A program made the position numbers and the translations under genes. A DNA stretch of 64,000 nucleotides, from positions 8,618,001-8,682,000 of the forward strand of contig JAKZAN010000005.1 in the NCBI GenBank assembly GCA_023053545.1, in the 5' to 3' direction. Positions 45,701 to 59,124 of this stretch are shown here, piece after piece. Source of the DNA: Lepidurus packardi. Lineage: Eukaryota > Arthropoda > Branchiopoda > Notostraca > Triopsidae. A model generated the notes under the pieces. It saw nothing but the letters and a program-made list of their open reading frames with translations. It was not told where the DNA came from and searched no databases. Position 1 is the stretch's first letter. Each line of letters starts with the position of its first letter.

Positions 45701-48354
45701 ACGAAATGTTCGAACACATGGCAAAACTATAGAATACTTAGCCTGACTTCACACTTTGTAAATAAAGGTCTTTATTAAAAAAAAGAAAAACACTTTCAGA
45801 GCTTTTCTATTAAAAAATTAATTCCTTTCTAAAACCCAGGAAACCTTCCTCTATGTGAAAATTAGTACCCAATTTTGGCCAACTGTCCTTTGCAAAAGTG
45901 CGTGTTTGAAAAAGTTGTCTAGTCTGGCTTTTCTAAGACCAGAACACGAGACCTGAACAAATATTTATTTGTCTACACGTCACAATTCTTCAAAGAACGT
46001 GACACGTTTCCTGTATTTTCCCTCTGTTAGATTCTAAAAACGTATATATTAAATTGCTCTTCGCTCTTATACACAAATATAAAATCACAGTATGTCTCTA
46101 AATAATATTTTATTTTTAGCTTTGACGCAATAGATTTATATTTGGCGCCAAAACCCCTGATCTCACGATAACGTACAAAAAGTTCTCCCCCTTAAAACGG
46201 ACTGTACGACACCCTTTACCTGCCATAACTTGCGGTGAAAGCATACATATTTATTTGCCTTAAGAATTCCTCGAGATTTAGCGAACAATGGAGAAAAGGG
46301 GGATTAACGGGGCAAAGAACCTAGAAGCTACCATAATCTTCCACCGTATCCGAGACAGCCTAATTTATGGGTTAACTATGTAACTTTGAAGACTGGCCCT
46401 CACTCCAGAGAAAACTGAAGCCGGTTTTAGAACCCCCGAAAAAGCAGCAAGGCTGATTTTTTTTTCTAGCGAGACCTTGAACTTTGTATCTAGCGGTCAA
46501 ACCGGCTGGGGAAAGAAAAGACCAACTTTAGTTCAGTTATGCGGATGGCAAAAACGAAAAAGTCTAATGAACGTCAAGATCGAGCGCCAAATCATGCCCT
46601 ACTTACCTACCGTAGCGATCCTTCTGTGTTGTTGACCCATTATCTCACTTCCCCTCCTTAGTCGATACCATACTTTCCCTCGTCTATTATCATTGCAATT
46701 GGAAAATAAAAATGCAAATAAATGGAGCGGATTTTTAAATATGCATCGCATTAGAAAGTTAGCCCGCCATATGTCTTTTCCATGAAAAAGTTTCCCCAAA
46801 GAAATCAAGAAACCCGTAAAAAAAAACATTAAGAGGCAGAAACCCGGCAACTCCACCTATTGACCCATAGGCGGAGCTCGTGAAAATCGTTCGATAACTT
46901 GAATAACAACCACTTTGTGTTCGCGTTTCCCTGAAAAAGTATCAGAGCAAAAGTTCATTGACAGTTTTCCTTCCCGGCGAAAAAACAATTCCAAGAATAA
47001 GTAGAACCGGCAAAATACCAGGCTTTTTCTATTAAACAATCTAAAACTCTCTTTCAAATAAGAAAGAAACTGCTTAAAACATAAAAGTGTAAGCAAACCG
47101 ACACCCGCCATAACAACAAGTATATCACATTTAGCACGTTTCGTTTTTTCTTAAGTTTTTTGGTTTATTTTTGTGTATTGTCGACGTGGCTTCGTTCTCG
47201 GGAAATCTGGTCTATTAAAATACAACAAAGCTCGAGATTCTGACGTCACTGACATCTTCAAATTTAATTTTTCTCCGCATAACAATACGTGAACGCCCCG
47301 AAGAGCACAACACGTCATTTGGATCGATTTGGAGACAACGATTTTCATGTCATATATAAGTTTGCGCGCCGGTTCTCATCCCTACTGTATTCTGACGTCG
47401 CTGAACAGAACTTTCGAATCCAATTTTCTCGGTAACTATTCCACGCAAAATAAAAAAAAGTAGTGCGCTCTTTAAGAACTACGAGTCGCTTTTTAAACAG
47501 TGAATTTTTTGGCGCGAAAATCTATTTGGCACTACTGTTTGTTCTGATTTTCCTCATTTGTTTCTAGCAATATTAGACATTCCTAAGCAAAACGATTATA
47601 CGGCAACGGGGCTCAGGACTCTACAGTAATGGAGTTTAACTAAGATGGGGTTCAAAGACATCCAGAAACAACCGTTATAATGCGTTGTTATGGAGTGCTT
47701 CACCATGAATGTTTGGCCTCTTCAGACTGAACGAAAGAGAACTACCCTTCACCAGCCAACCGTAGATTACGTTATATACGCGGACTGTCCCGTATGCTAC
47801 CCCCATTTTTCAAATTAATTACAAAAGAATGCCCCAACCAGTTTTTACTTCTTTTTTGACGAGGAAAATCTATTTATTAAATTTAACCTACTCATCCCGC
47901 ATGACTTGCGCTTGGCCTACACATATTTTATTTTTCACTCCTTTCCAAAGTCACCGCTCCTCCTTTATTACAATCGTTACGTTACCTCTTTCTCTCCTAA
48001 CAAAATAGTAATAGCAGTCAGACCGGTCTAGAAACATCTTTCTCTGGGGACTGTCTACATAGTCAAAATATTTCACAAGGATTACCGGGAAATGGGCGGG
48101 GTCAGGATTGATGATTAAACAATGAACTACTAAAAAATATGGAAAAGCGGCGTAGGAAAAAAATGCATTAGGGGCGTGTACATGTGCGTTGTGGTCATTT
48201 TTTTCTATTCCATTCGCTTATCCTAAGTATTCGTTTTTCCCCCCTATGCTCTTCCTTTTTCTATACTTTCTTTGGCTTTTCCTTCAGCTTCAAATCCATC
48301 CCGATTGAAACGAGGAGGGGGAAAGGGGGTTCAGGGGATGGGAGTACTATCGCG
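42723..48354. other. Long gene-free stretch between ERMP1 and ELOVL
   Basis: About 5.6 kb without recognisable exons. Open frames (for example minus 43046-43519 with 157 codons, minus 46599-47111 in two pieces) have no resemblance to families I know and lack splice support. A weak direct repeat (gattctgacgtca.tga at about 47235 and tattctgacgtcgctga at about 47389) is present. It is probably ELOVL upstream DNA plus decayed repeats. Confidence 0.4.
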
Positions 48355-48375
48355 CCAACCGAACGTTTCGGTTGG
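48355..48375. promoter_or_regulatory. Short perfect hairpin upstream of ELOVL
   Basis: CCAACCGAA and TTCGGTTGG form a 9-bp inverted repeat around CGT, inside a GC-richer block about 380 bases before the ELOVL start codon. It could be a protein-binding palindrome of the promoter; no known factor is assigned. Confidence 0.3.
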
Positions 48376-48748
48376 GTCCCAAAACCGTAGCCAGGAAACG
48401 AGAAGCCCAACGTTATAAAATTCACCTGGATGTACCGCAGATTACGTTAGTCCACTTCGTACAGCCTGTACGGGTAGACGTTTGTTTTTTAAACTCTCTT
48501 CTTCTCGGGGACTATTTGAGATCGAGACTCCCATCCCTGCTGCGAGTGTGTAGTCAAGCGTGCTCCGGAATATAGACAAGAAGAGTAGTGCAGCTAATAT
48601 TCTTCTGAAATTCCAAGGTTTTTCCCGTTTCTCCTCCGCTCTGTGACCGGTTTAAAGTTACCAAGATTATATTGTAAGCCGCAAGCTTCCGTGCATTGAT
48701 CTTTTCCCGAATACGACGTCACCCGGATATCCAATACACCATCAAAAA

Positions 48749-50866
48749 ATGAGTGGACTCTGGAAACAAGTTGCGGATTGGCCAAACACGAAAGTCGGTA
48801 AGCTAGCAAAAACTTTCTTATTAATTACTGGATACAAGATGGTGTGGATTCTACGAGAATCCATAGAAATGCTTTAAATCCACAGAAATGCTTTACACGT
48901 ATCAAATAGTTCGCACAAAATCGATAGACTTTAGCCCGAGTTACAGCGCTAGTCCGGGTTGCCGTTTTCTTTTTGCAATCAATCCCTTCTGCAATAACAA
49001 AGAAAGCGGTTCGGGGTTGAAAACAAACTCATTGTTGGGTGGCTTGACTTGACTAGCAAGCGTTTGTCGGGGAACCCGTTTGGCAAGGCAGGCCGGAGTA
49101 GCGCTACGAGTTGGGCCAGACGTCAATACATTTTCTGCGATACTTACAAATAGGAAGTGAATAGTAGATTAGAGTACGAGTACGTGAACCAAATTCTGGG
49201 TTTTCATTGTAGTGCCGTTGGTGGCAGACTGGACCTTGGTGCGGTCACCATGGATGATTTTTACCATTATGGCCTTGTACGTGGTGGGTACGTTAAGCAG
49301 CATTCGCTACATGCGTAACCGGCCGCCTTACGATCTCAGGAATGTCATGCTGGCATACAATCTGTTCCAAGTGCTATTCTCGGGGTACTTGTTTAAAGAG
49401 GTTCCGTTTTTCCCACTTTGAATACCGAAATCATACCCAGTTTCTTATTGTCAGTTTGCTTTTTAGTTCCTTGTCTCTTCTATTTTGATGGGGTACGACT
49501 TACGATGCCAACCTCCCAATTACGCTATGGATCTCGATGCACAACGTGTAAATACTCCTTTATTCTAGCCCTACGGGGGGAAATTCCTAAGGCAGCGGCT
49601 CCTAAACGCTCTCTTTACTTTGCTGTTTTCGTTTCCTTTTAGATGGCTGACGTCTCTTGGTGGTTTCTGTTTTCCAAATTGGTTGACGTCGCTGACACGG
49701 TAAGTTCCCCGTCTTTACAGTATGTGCAAACAATTGCTTAAGGCGAGTTTCTAATTTTCACGATTTCCGTTTTCCGATAAGTTTACTCCAAGACTAAAAA
49801 ATTACTATCTTTTGATCTTATCTTGTGATCCTAATCCCAGATTTCTAATTGCATTCCATATCTCGCGGCTACCAAATAACACAATATCAATTACGAGTTC
49901 CTGCTAGATTCCTTTTCGTTTCCTTTAATTTAATTATCGTCTCCAATTACGATTAATAACATGACTAATAATTCAAGCAAACATCACTGTCTTCCTTCTC
50001 AAGACACTTTTTTCAAACTATCTATGCGAATCTGTGGTAGTAGTTTCGAGAGTTCGCGACAAAAACTACAGAAAGCAAATCATTTCCACTAGAATCTTTC
50101 AATAAAATCTGTTACTTAATTTTATTATACTTTTATTGTATCTTAAGTTTTCAAACACTTAATAAACACATCCGTTTCCTTTCGTGTTTGTCTCTCCTCC
50201 TTCCAAAAAAAAAACGCAGGTGTTTTTCATATTAAGAAAAAAGAACGATCACGTGACTTTCTTGCATTTATACCATCACACGACCATGATCTTCAACGCT
50301 TGGATTGGCCTACGGTACGCCGCAGGCGGTCAATGTAAGTACTTTTTCTCTTTTTTTCTGCCTTCCATCCTTTCTTCTCAACCTTTGACAATGAATTTCA
50401 CGGATAACTATGTTTTCTAGCTTTTTTCTGCGCCGTGTTCAACTCCTTCGTCCACATGATCATGTACACGTACTATTTCCTCTCCGCCTTCGGTCCACAA
50501 ATGCAAAAGTACCTCTTCTGGAAACGGTACCTGACTCAACTCCAACTTGTAAGTCGAAAAACAACTCCTTAAACAAAACGAAACTTAAAAAAAATAATTA
50601 CTTACTAAATTCAATAGGTACAATTTGTTATGGTGATTGCCCACCTCACCTACGGCGCTTACAACAATTGCAACTTCCCGCACCTGCTCACGTACTTCCC
50701 CATGTTGTACTGCTCCACTTTAATCGTTTTATTCTCCAACTTTTACCTGAAAGCGTACCGCGATCGGCGAAGTGCTCGTGACAAGCGAAACCAGCAATTG
50801 AAATCCAAAGCTGCCCTCAACAACAACAACGGCCACATAACTTCTCTGACGCAGAAAAGTGACTAA
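48749..50866 (+). CDS. ELOVL-type very-long-chain fatty acid elongase, 288 aa
   Basis: A 3-ketoacyl-CoA synthase of the ER membrane that performs the condensing step of fatty-acid elongation. Exons: 48749-48797, 49213-49400, 49467-49547, 49643-49699, 50220-50334, 50421-50548, 50618-50866. Family signatures: DWTLVRSPW near the start, [40 protein letters not shown], the catalytic HxxHH box HLYHH at residues 141-145, [35 protein letters not shown] (the conserved HxxMYxYY region) and [13 protein letters not shown]. Size is normal. The tail is Lys/Asn-rich and lacks a clear KKXX signal. The fit is closest to the ELOVL1/4/7 group of arthropod elongases; substrate length cannot be judged. It converges with REV1 across 447 bp. 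Confidence 0.94.
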
Positions 50867-51313
50867 AAAATTCCTATAAAGAAACAAGCAGAAAAGACAA
50901 GGGAACGTGTAATTTCTTTCTGACAGTCATTTTCCGTTATAGCCTATTGTTTTTTTTTCTCCCCTCGGGTTTCAAAATTCCTTTCCTTTTTTAACCAAAC
51001 GAGACCACATGCGTTTGCATTGTTAATGTATACATAAAAAGAACGTTTCTTGATTTTTAGTTTAGTATCCTTTTTACATGACGAGTGCGTGAATGAATGT
51101 ACGAAGACAGTTGAAAATTTGCCAAAGGCAATACAAAATACACTATGACGCTCAAACCCACTTAGAACTTACAGTTTGGATTTAAAAATCTATCAATCAA
51201 AAGAAAACAAAATGAGTTATACACAATGAGATCCTTCTGTTACAGTTGCGTCAACTCTTATACATACCCCATTACCCAAGTGATCCATCTCATGCATTTA
51301 CGCAAGGAGGAGC
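50867..51313. other. Convergent 3' region of ELOVL and REV1
   Basis: 447 bp of AT-rich sequence between two facing stop codons. No gene is seen; it should carry both 3'UTRs. Confidence 0.5.
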
Positions 51314-54300
51314 TTAGGAAACTGGTTCAAGGAATAACGGCGAACCGTAACGCTTGATCATAGCATCTTGAACTAATTGTAAAACTCGTTTGGACGCGCT
51401 CTGCCAGTCCGGATCCACGGCCTTCATCACCAACCTGTTGGAAAAGAGGAAAAAGTCATACAAAAAAAGACCACCGAAACATGAAAACCTGAAATTCAGT
51501 CAAGTACAACGATTTACGAGGCGGGCGGGAAGGGAAACAGACGGAGAAAATGAGGTTAGGAGAAACTTGAGTGACAATAGACGTATGAAAACAACAAAAC
51601 ATGATAGGCAAAACAGATGTTAGGAGCTGGAGGACGGGAAGAGGGGGGAGGGGGGGGAAGAATGTACATTTCGTCATACCTCCGGAAGGCTTGGATAACT
51701 TGAACGAGAAGCTCCAAGTTCGGCTGATGGATTAATTCGACAAGAAATTGGGCTACAATTGACACGTCTTCCTCTAAAGGGTGCGAGTTGGTCGTGGTTA
51801 ACCATTCTTGGAGCATTGAGCGGATTTCAGGTAAAGTTTCGGCTCCACATAAGGATGGTCGCTTGGGAGTTACTGGTACCTCTTTCGGTAGTATATCTTC
51901 GCAAGCTTGGGCCGGTGCCTGCGTGTACACAGAATACATTTTCAATAAAAACTTGAGAAATCGCTTAAATGTTGAGTCATGTGTGATAAAACACTTCACA
52001 CTTGGGGAAAATGTGAATAAGGAAATGAGACAAGAGAAGCGGACAACTTTAATTGTGGTTGAAAAAAAGTGTGTCAAATAATTCCGAGAGAATACTAATG
52101 AAAAGAGAGAAATACAACCAAATGGGCGAAAACACAATGAAAACGCTAAAAAAGGATCAATTAAAAAATTAACTGTTTTATGGATTTTATTAGTGTGAAA
52201 TAAAAGTTGCGCTCGTCTTGGTATACATTTGGGAATTTTTACATAAAACCCGAGTGTGTTGTAATAAAGAGGACAGGAAGGAGTAAGCTATACGTGATGG
52301 GGTAAGGCAACGTGAAAATCGTTGCAGATGTTACTTTTATCGGTGAAGCTGTGGATTGGCCGCGTTTTGTTGTAGTTCTGAATCCGTTGGGTAACACTGC
52401 AAGGTTTTGCTTTGTCTTTTTTATATTGTCAGTTCGAGTCCTACCATTCCTTGCGCGTTTGTTCGATGCTGCACTCGTCTTGCTCGGGAGTGACCGACAT
52501 CTGTCAGGTCCACACCCTGTGAAATGAAATTAAAGAAGACTTACATTACTTTTTACTTCCGCTTTTTGTCTATGGATTTCAAGCGAATAAATTACAATAT
52601 ATCTCCATTTCGTATCACTATAACTTTGTTTTGTTTTCTTATTCTTTTCTTACAAAAAACAAACAAACACAAGTGGCCTAAAAGAGAAAACTTATCAGGA
52701 ACAAGTACAAGGTGTACAAACTACGAGTAATAATTGCTACTACGTTCACGACTCAGTACTTGTGTACCTTTAGATGGTGACGTAGTTCCAAAGACGGACG
52801 TTGATCGCAATTTCTTTGCCGCTTGACCCAATCGCAAGTCTCGCTCAAGTTCTTGACGCACATCTAGAGGCAAGGCGTTCAGGAAATCTGGGTCCACCTT
52901 TGTAATTTAAAACAAGATAAATTTTGAGTAATTTTGGGTCTCGAATATCCATAGCTAATTCTTTCTATAATTCAACAGTAATAAATAAAAAAAATAAACT
53001 ATGTTTTGTCAAGACTCCCATATACCTTAGCTTATTGATGCAAAACAGTCACAGATGGCACTAATGTTTGTTTGCATTTTGCAGAAGCCTTGCGAAAGAA
53101 AGTAAAAAAAAAAAAAAAAAAAAAAAAGATAGCTAATTGCCAGCAAAGTTTATACGCTCGTTTCGCTTCTGAAAAGTACAACTTGTTACCAGTTTGCTGT
53201 AGGAGCCCAATGTCCCAAAATCAAGTCTTCGAACTTTCGGAACAAGATTCGTTCAAAACATCTTCTCAGATTTGAAAGCAGTTTAAAACAAAAGTTTTCT
53301 TTTGTTAGTAGCTAGTGCACAACCAAAGAACATACTTTTAGTTAACGTACTTCTTATGTTTGCAAACTTCATTTGCATGTTGCTAATTTATTACTCATTG
53401 GAAAAAAAATTGGCAATGGTTGTGCACAACGTGTCAGCAAGCTCAAGTTTACTATTAAAGGAACTCTTTCATGAAATGTGTTGGTTTTCTGAAAAACTTG
53501 TTCAGAAATTCCCGTGCTAACCGCCTATACCGAGCTAAAGTATACGGAACCTTAAATCTTGCTTTTTTACCTCAGTAGGAGGTTCCGAATCATTATTAGA
53601 CATCTTGGAAGAAGTCGACGTGGAAGCAGCCAAATCAATCCCTTGTCGCTGATACTCTGTTTGTATATCAGCCCGGACTTCCGGTGGCAATTCTCGTAAA
53701 ACTTCCCAATCAATTTGCGAAACTGCTGGAAGCGTCAGATTCTTCGCCGGTGAAGTGTCAAGTTTCCTCTTGGCTGCTTCGAACGGATTCCGAGGAATCC
53801 GCATTCCCGCCTTACACTTGGAAGGTTCAGCAGGCTTCACTTTCTCCTTCTCGCGTTGACCTCCGTCTCCATTCACGAAATAGTTTAGGAGTGATTGACC
53901 TCCCTGAGCCGCCCCAGATGATTTTCCCGGACTCGCTTTCGTAATCTCAGCTTTCAATTTGGAAAGCTGGATACCCACTCCTCGTATATCGCTCGGTTCA
54001 GGCTTCAGTTGTCTTAGCAATGCCAAACTTTCCCTAAATGAAGAACATTTGAACTTTCACTGACTTCCAACTAATCAAGAAAAAGGGAAAATGGGCGGCA
54101 AACTCTCTACGCAAGCTGTTTTTTTTCGCAATTACCGCTGCAGAACGTGGACGTCACGAGTCGGCGTGGGCAACATAATGGATTTGGATACATTATCGCA
54201 TACTCCGTGACCCATATACTTGGCTGTTTCCAGCGGAGCCCCTTTCGCTCTAATCTGCATGCGCCATAGAAAATAAAAGAACAGAAAAAGATATAAAAAT

Positions 54301-57003
54301 GTTGGAAACTGAATTTTTATACCTTTAGTTTAAGTGTCAATGACTGTCCCCGGACGCTGTTGTCTTCCAAACGCTGGGCAACTTCCTGGGCTAGCTCTGA
54401 TACGAATTTATAGATTTCTTGGTCGTTGGAGAGGCGGATTCCGTAATTGACCTCTGCGGAGACAGATTTCCGTACATGGCCCGTCTGTAATTGACGTTGA
54501 TCTTGACCACGACAGTGGGAGTACAAAGTCTGACCTACTTTAGGTCCCAATTCTTTCTGCAGCTGACTTAAAGAAAGTTTCTGCATTTCCGCGCAAGTTT
54601 TTACGTTCAGTGCTGCCAGCCGATACGCTAAAGATCGTCCCACTCCTTTACAATGACAAAAAAAGGAAAAAAAGAGAAAATTGAAAGTTTCTCTTAAAAA
54701 AATTTAATTTATACCTGGCAAGTCTTCTACGTCTTGATCCAACATAAATGCCGATACTTCGTCGGATTGTACCCAGTACTGGCCGTTAGGTTTGGCTTTT
54801 TTCGTAGCTAAACGAGCGATAAGTTGATTGGGTCCTATACCTGCTGAAGCAGGACATCCAGTTTTTTCCTAGCAATAAAATAATAAAAATAATAAAAAAA
54901 TGTCCTAAAATAAACCGTTGGATAACCTCCTACGGTTAACTAGTTTTTGTTAATAACGGGTTTTGTCCTTACATGGATAACTGATCTAACATGAGTGGCG
55001 AAATCCTCTGGGTTGCTAGCGGCACTCCGTAGTACCTCGGTTATGTCTATGTACATTTCGTCACAGCTTACGGCTTCAATCTCGAGAGTGTATCTATCAA
55101 TAATTGCAAGGTGAAGTTAAATGAAATTAGCTTTAGAAATTTGAAATATGACTTAACATTTACTTTACATTTTAAGACAACTGTAACGAGTAGAATTAGT
55201 AAATGGGTAAATTTAAATCTTTATAACAATGGAACAAAAAGAGTTAATAGAACTAACACTTACCCTATGTGAAACTTATCTAACCATAACGCTAACCACG
55301 TCCTAACTAGGACATCAATACACTATAACTGACTTTGCACAATGTTATAGAGAAACTAAGACAATAATAATTCCTAATAATTTAAATAACTTCAATAATG
55401 AGCTCAAAATTTCACCCTATTATGTGCCACAACTACGGATTTCAAGTCTAACTGAAGTACTATTCCAGAGTTTTTCTTTTATGCAACAAAAAAAACGAAA
55501 ACGAGTAATTTTGACATTAATACAGTTGCAAAAACTAGTACAACGCATTTACCTCGCCATAATATCATATAAAGCGAACGAAACCTCTTTATATGCTTCG
55601 AAATCATATGGAATCGTCTTTAAATTGGGACATAATTTCAAAGCAGCGCCCATGAACATTCCGTTGTTAATTCCCGCAGCTCTGGCCAGATAGTTACACG
55701 ACGCAATTTCCGACATGGAGCAGCTTTCATCCACATTGGACAATCTGGGGAAATAGTCATCAACATTCACCGCTGTAGCATCCGGTTCCGTCAACTTTCG
55801 AGCTCCATCGCAATGCTTGTCTTCCCAAGTTTTCACGAGTTTCTCTTTATATTTCTGAAACTCGTACTGACGATCTGCCCCTGGTCTGACTCCCGGTTTG
55901 GCGTCTACCTTCGCGTGTGTGACCGCTACTGGAAAGGTGCGTAACTCGGCCCGATTACGCAGCCCCACGGAAACAAAAAAGCAATCCATGTCAATGTGCA
56001 TAATAACCGTCTCATTTCCCTGTAATAGCCTCCCAGTTTTGAATGATGATGGATGAAGTGCTTGCCATTCTTCCAGGTCTTTGAGTCCAGGAAAGTTGGC
56101 TGGAATGCCGTTTGCTCTTAGGTCAGCTATACGGCGCTTAAACAGCGCACCCATCGACGAGATGTGATGTAGTCTAGACCGGTTATAATACTCGGAAAGA
56201 AAATTGTCGTCACCCGCTTTGAAAGCTCGGTTTTGTGTCGTGCATTTGCCGATGTCTGGGGCACTCGTTTCTCCTGAACTCGAGAAAGTCACACTCGTTT
56301 CTACGACTTTTTGTACAGGAATTACAGGTGCTGTAATCGGGACAAAGCCGAGTTGTGGCGTCGTTTTGGGAATCACGAGCAAGAACGGCTTATAATCTAG
56401 GACTTTGCCCGCTTGAATGCTCTGTACGATCCAATCCGGCTTAATAATCTTTTCGGAACCTTTCAATTGTTTGATTTTGGCTTCAGGTAAGTTAGATGCG
56501 ATAATATGAGTAGTTTTCCGGGTTTGGTAGTGGTGGTAGGTTCCCCCATGGGTCGCCATTAACCTTTTGAGGTTTTCAGCGGAAGGATCTAATTTTAAGA
56601 AAAAGAATTAGTGATTAATTTTGTTAATGGGATATTTTAGTTTTTCGCATTACTTGTGTAACCATTGACGAAAATGGCTATGCCTTGGAAAATATCGGAT
56701 ACTTTCGTGCCGGCTAAATTTGCGTCCTCTTTAAACTGATCTTGCAGCTTAGAAACTTTGGCGGCCATATATCCACCCTGAGAATTATTCAAGGAATTTA
56801 TTTAGGAGTTATGATTTATTAAGAATTTTATTGCGTAAGGAAGCCTATACGTTACTACATAAGGGTTCTTATAGGATACGTTTCCAGACAAATGTTACAC
56901 GATATGATTAATTATTACGTTACTACATGTTCATATTACATGTTCACAAACTTACCCAGTCGTTAAACCCATTCCCTTCTCTACGGTTCCCTCGGCCAGC
57001 CAT
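51314..57003 (-). CDS. REV1: DNA repair protein REV1 (Y-family translesion polymerase), 1019 aa
   Basis: A deoxycytidyl transferase and scaffold of translesion synthesis in the nucleus. Minus-strand exons: 56956-57003, 56654-56777, 55553-56588, 54973-55093, 54715-54868, 54323-54645, 54136-54254, 53571-54033, 52768-52897, 52335-52516, 51680-51918, 51314-51434. The start MAGRGNRR is followed by WGGYMAAKVSKLQDQF and a BRCT domain (about 38-130; THGGTYHHY, TTHIIASNLP, PDWIVQSI). The N-digit region FLSEYYNRSRLHHIS comes next. The catalytic palm has Asp257 and Asp259 in HIDMDCFF and the Asp-Glu of AVSCDEMYIDI (about 414-415). Little-finger landmarks are RKSVSAEVNYGIR and GHGVCDN. Two ubiquitin-binding motifs follow (LPPEVRADIQ about 760; ALPLDVRQEL about 805). 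The C-terminal polymerase- and REV7-binding domain lies at about 905-1015 (IRSMLQEWL). All key acidic residues are present. It shares a 554-bp divergent spacer with the SH3 gene. Confidence 0.95.
53104..53130 (+). repeat. Poly(A) tract in REV1 intron 8
   Basis: An uninterrupted run of about 25 A on the plus strand (T on the REV1 sense strand) in a 673-bp intron that is longer than its neighbours. It may be the tail of an old retro-insertion or simple slippage; no flanking duplication was identified. Confidence 0.4.
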
Positions 57004-57557
57004 AGAAACCTTCTGTATAGTTACACTTCAATATTCACAATTACTGACACATGTCAGTTTTACTTTAGCTCTAAGGAGTGTACAGCTCTCACTAGTTTAA
57101 GTAAAAGTCCACCAAAATATGATGAAATCGTCTGTTTGCGTGTTTTAATAAAATAAACTGCGAATTGAAAAATAAGAATTGTCATTGGTGAATTTTGCTG
57201 CTATTTAATGCGTTGAGCAATGTATTAATACACAACATAGAAAACTGAAATAGAGATGAGTTATTAAAGAATACTTTAAAGTAGATTGTCACAGCACTTT
57301 TAATTTAAACATTCACAGTTTGCCATAGCGACTTGCGGATTTCGTTATTCCTGCTGATTTTCTATGTTTCAATAAGTACCGCTAGATGGCGCATGTGGTT
57401 AGAAAGTGGGTGGATTCTTTTGATTCATGGTTATGTGTGTCAATCAACGGTATTTTGTTGCGAATTAACCTGACCGGGGTTATCCAAACTTGTTGCTTTT
57501 ATTCCTGCTTGTTCCTTCTGTGATGCTACTAGCTTTGACCACTTGATTTGATCTATA
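57004..57557. promoter_or_regulatory. Divergent spacer between REV1 and SH3 gene with CTCF-like word
   Basis: 554 bp between two start codons on opposite strands, likely a shared bidirectional promoter region. CCGCTAGATGGCGC at 57379-57392 resembles the AGATGGCGC-type core bound by arthropod CTCF. That it binds CTCF here is inference. Confidence 0.35.
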
Positions 57558-59124
57558 ATGGGTACAAAACCAGTGATGTCTTCTTTCAGCCTAAGTACAA
57601 ACACAATGTCACATCGGATCAGTTGGACAGTTTTTTCCCTTTTTCTACTTTAGTTTGGATTGATCATTGCTTTTTCCTATTGATCTGTAGGTTCAAAACC
57701 ACCGTTAAGGCCAGCTCCCGCTCCTCCAGTTCCGAAAACAAGTTCATCTCTTGCCACAACAACTACTCCTACGCCTTCTTCAGTTAAGCCTTCGCCAAAT
57801 CCCAAAACCCCGTCTTCTTCGATCTTCAAGTATAACAAGTGCATCTATTCGTCCACACTAATTAAGTCAGAAAGTTTCTTCCTTTTAGAATGCCACAGAG
57901 TCTGTCACTAGGAAGTTTTAAATCTCGCTCTAAAGAAAGCATGAAAAAGAAGACTGCGCCACCACGTCCGCCCCCTCCGAAACTCGCTTTTTCAAACCGA
58001 TCAGTAAGTTATGATCAAGTGAAATCCCACGGTTTTGCTTATAAAGCCTTGTATTTTTTCTCAGAATTCTCTCGATGTTGAACCAGGAATGCTTAGATCC
58101 CATTCGGCGTCTGCTGCCCTCGCTCCAACAACGGACACCTTAATTGATTGGTCCAGTCCACCCAGTTCGCCCGTTTTTGAAGTAGCTTCCTCTTCGGATG
58201 GAATGAGTATTCATAGCTTTGGGAGCGATCATTCTTTCAGCCTTTCCACCTGGAATCAAGACCATCCGCGCAGCGAATCCGGCTTTGAAAGTCAATCCGA
58301 TCTAGCTTCCTGGCAATGGAACCAGCAAACCAAGACTTCGGCTCAATGCCTTACTTCCAGCTTTTCCTCAACGCAACAATCCACTTTTTACACCGCCAAC
58401 TCGATGCCTACTATCATCAAGCCCAAATTAGTCCCCCGCAGCAAAAAACAAACCATTATTATTCCCGATTTACTGGATTCTCTGCCTCCCATTCAACCCA
58501 GTATGTCCCCAAGTCTGGATGAAGATTCTGGCGAAGAATCGCCTCCTGAACCTTCAGTGCCACCTCCGCCTCCACCTCGGGTAACTTTCCAATTTCATAC
58601 TGGCAATTATAAAAGAGTTTTTTCCTTCCATGTTTAGGAAGTTAGTGACGTCCCATGTGCGATGGCATTATATGATTACAAATCAGGCCAAGCTGGCGAC
58701 CTCATTTTTCAAGTAACTCGACTAACAAGTCTGCTTATGGCCTTCGGACCTAATGATGTCATGTTTAGGAAGGCGATGTGTTGTACTTAACAGAGAAAGT
58801 AAACGAGGAATGGTACAAAGGCCTTTGTGGCGAAGAAGAAGGGATGTTTCCAGCTAATTTTGTCAACGTACTTATTCCCCTGGCAGAATCTTATCCTTAT
58901 AAAGCCGAAGCCTGCTACGATTTTAAAGCGGAGTCTCATGGAGATTTGTCCTTATCTGTAACAATTTAAAAAAATAATTTAAGTGTGCTTATTATAAAGT
59001 AGCGTTTTCTTAGGTAGGGCAGGTGATTTGTGTGGACCGTGATGCGGGCGGAGGTTGGCTGTATGGTCGTTGTAGTGGACGATGTGGTCAATTCCCTTCT
59101 TCATTTGTCAAGAAAGTTTCATGA
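57558..59124 (+). CDS. Adaptor protein with Pro-rich region and two C-terminal SH3 domains (SH3D19-like), 393 aa
   Basis: Exons: 57558-57594, 57691-57829, 57889-58003, 58065-58580, 58638-58712, 58769-58957, 59014-59124; phases agree. The N-terminal half is low complexity: Pro-rich (KPPLRPAPAPPVPK; APPRPPPPKLAF; PPEPSVPPPPPPR), Ser-rich and basic, typical of SH3- and endocytosis-associated scaffolds. SH3-1 is at about residues 276-329 (CAMALYDYKSGQAGDLIFQEGD, EEWYKGLCGEEEGMFPANFVNVL). SH3-2 is at about 336-393 (AEACYDFKAESHGDLSLSVGQV, GGWLYGRCSGRCGQFPSSFVKKVS). The gene ends directly after SH3-2. Partners are unknown; ligand-binding aromatic residues (ALYDY, W, P, F) are present in both domains. 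The 37-nt first exon is the least certain part. The resemblance to SH3D19 is at domain level, not proof of orthology. Confidence 0.8.

Noticed and set aside
47235-47440. Direct repeat gattctgacgtca.tga as a mobile element
   Set aside because: Only about 50 weakly matching bases and no termini or target duplications; noted in the intergenic entry only.
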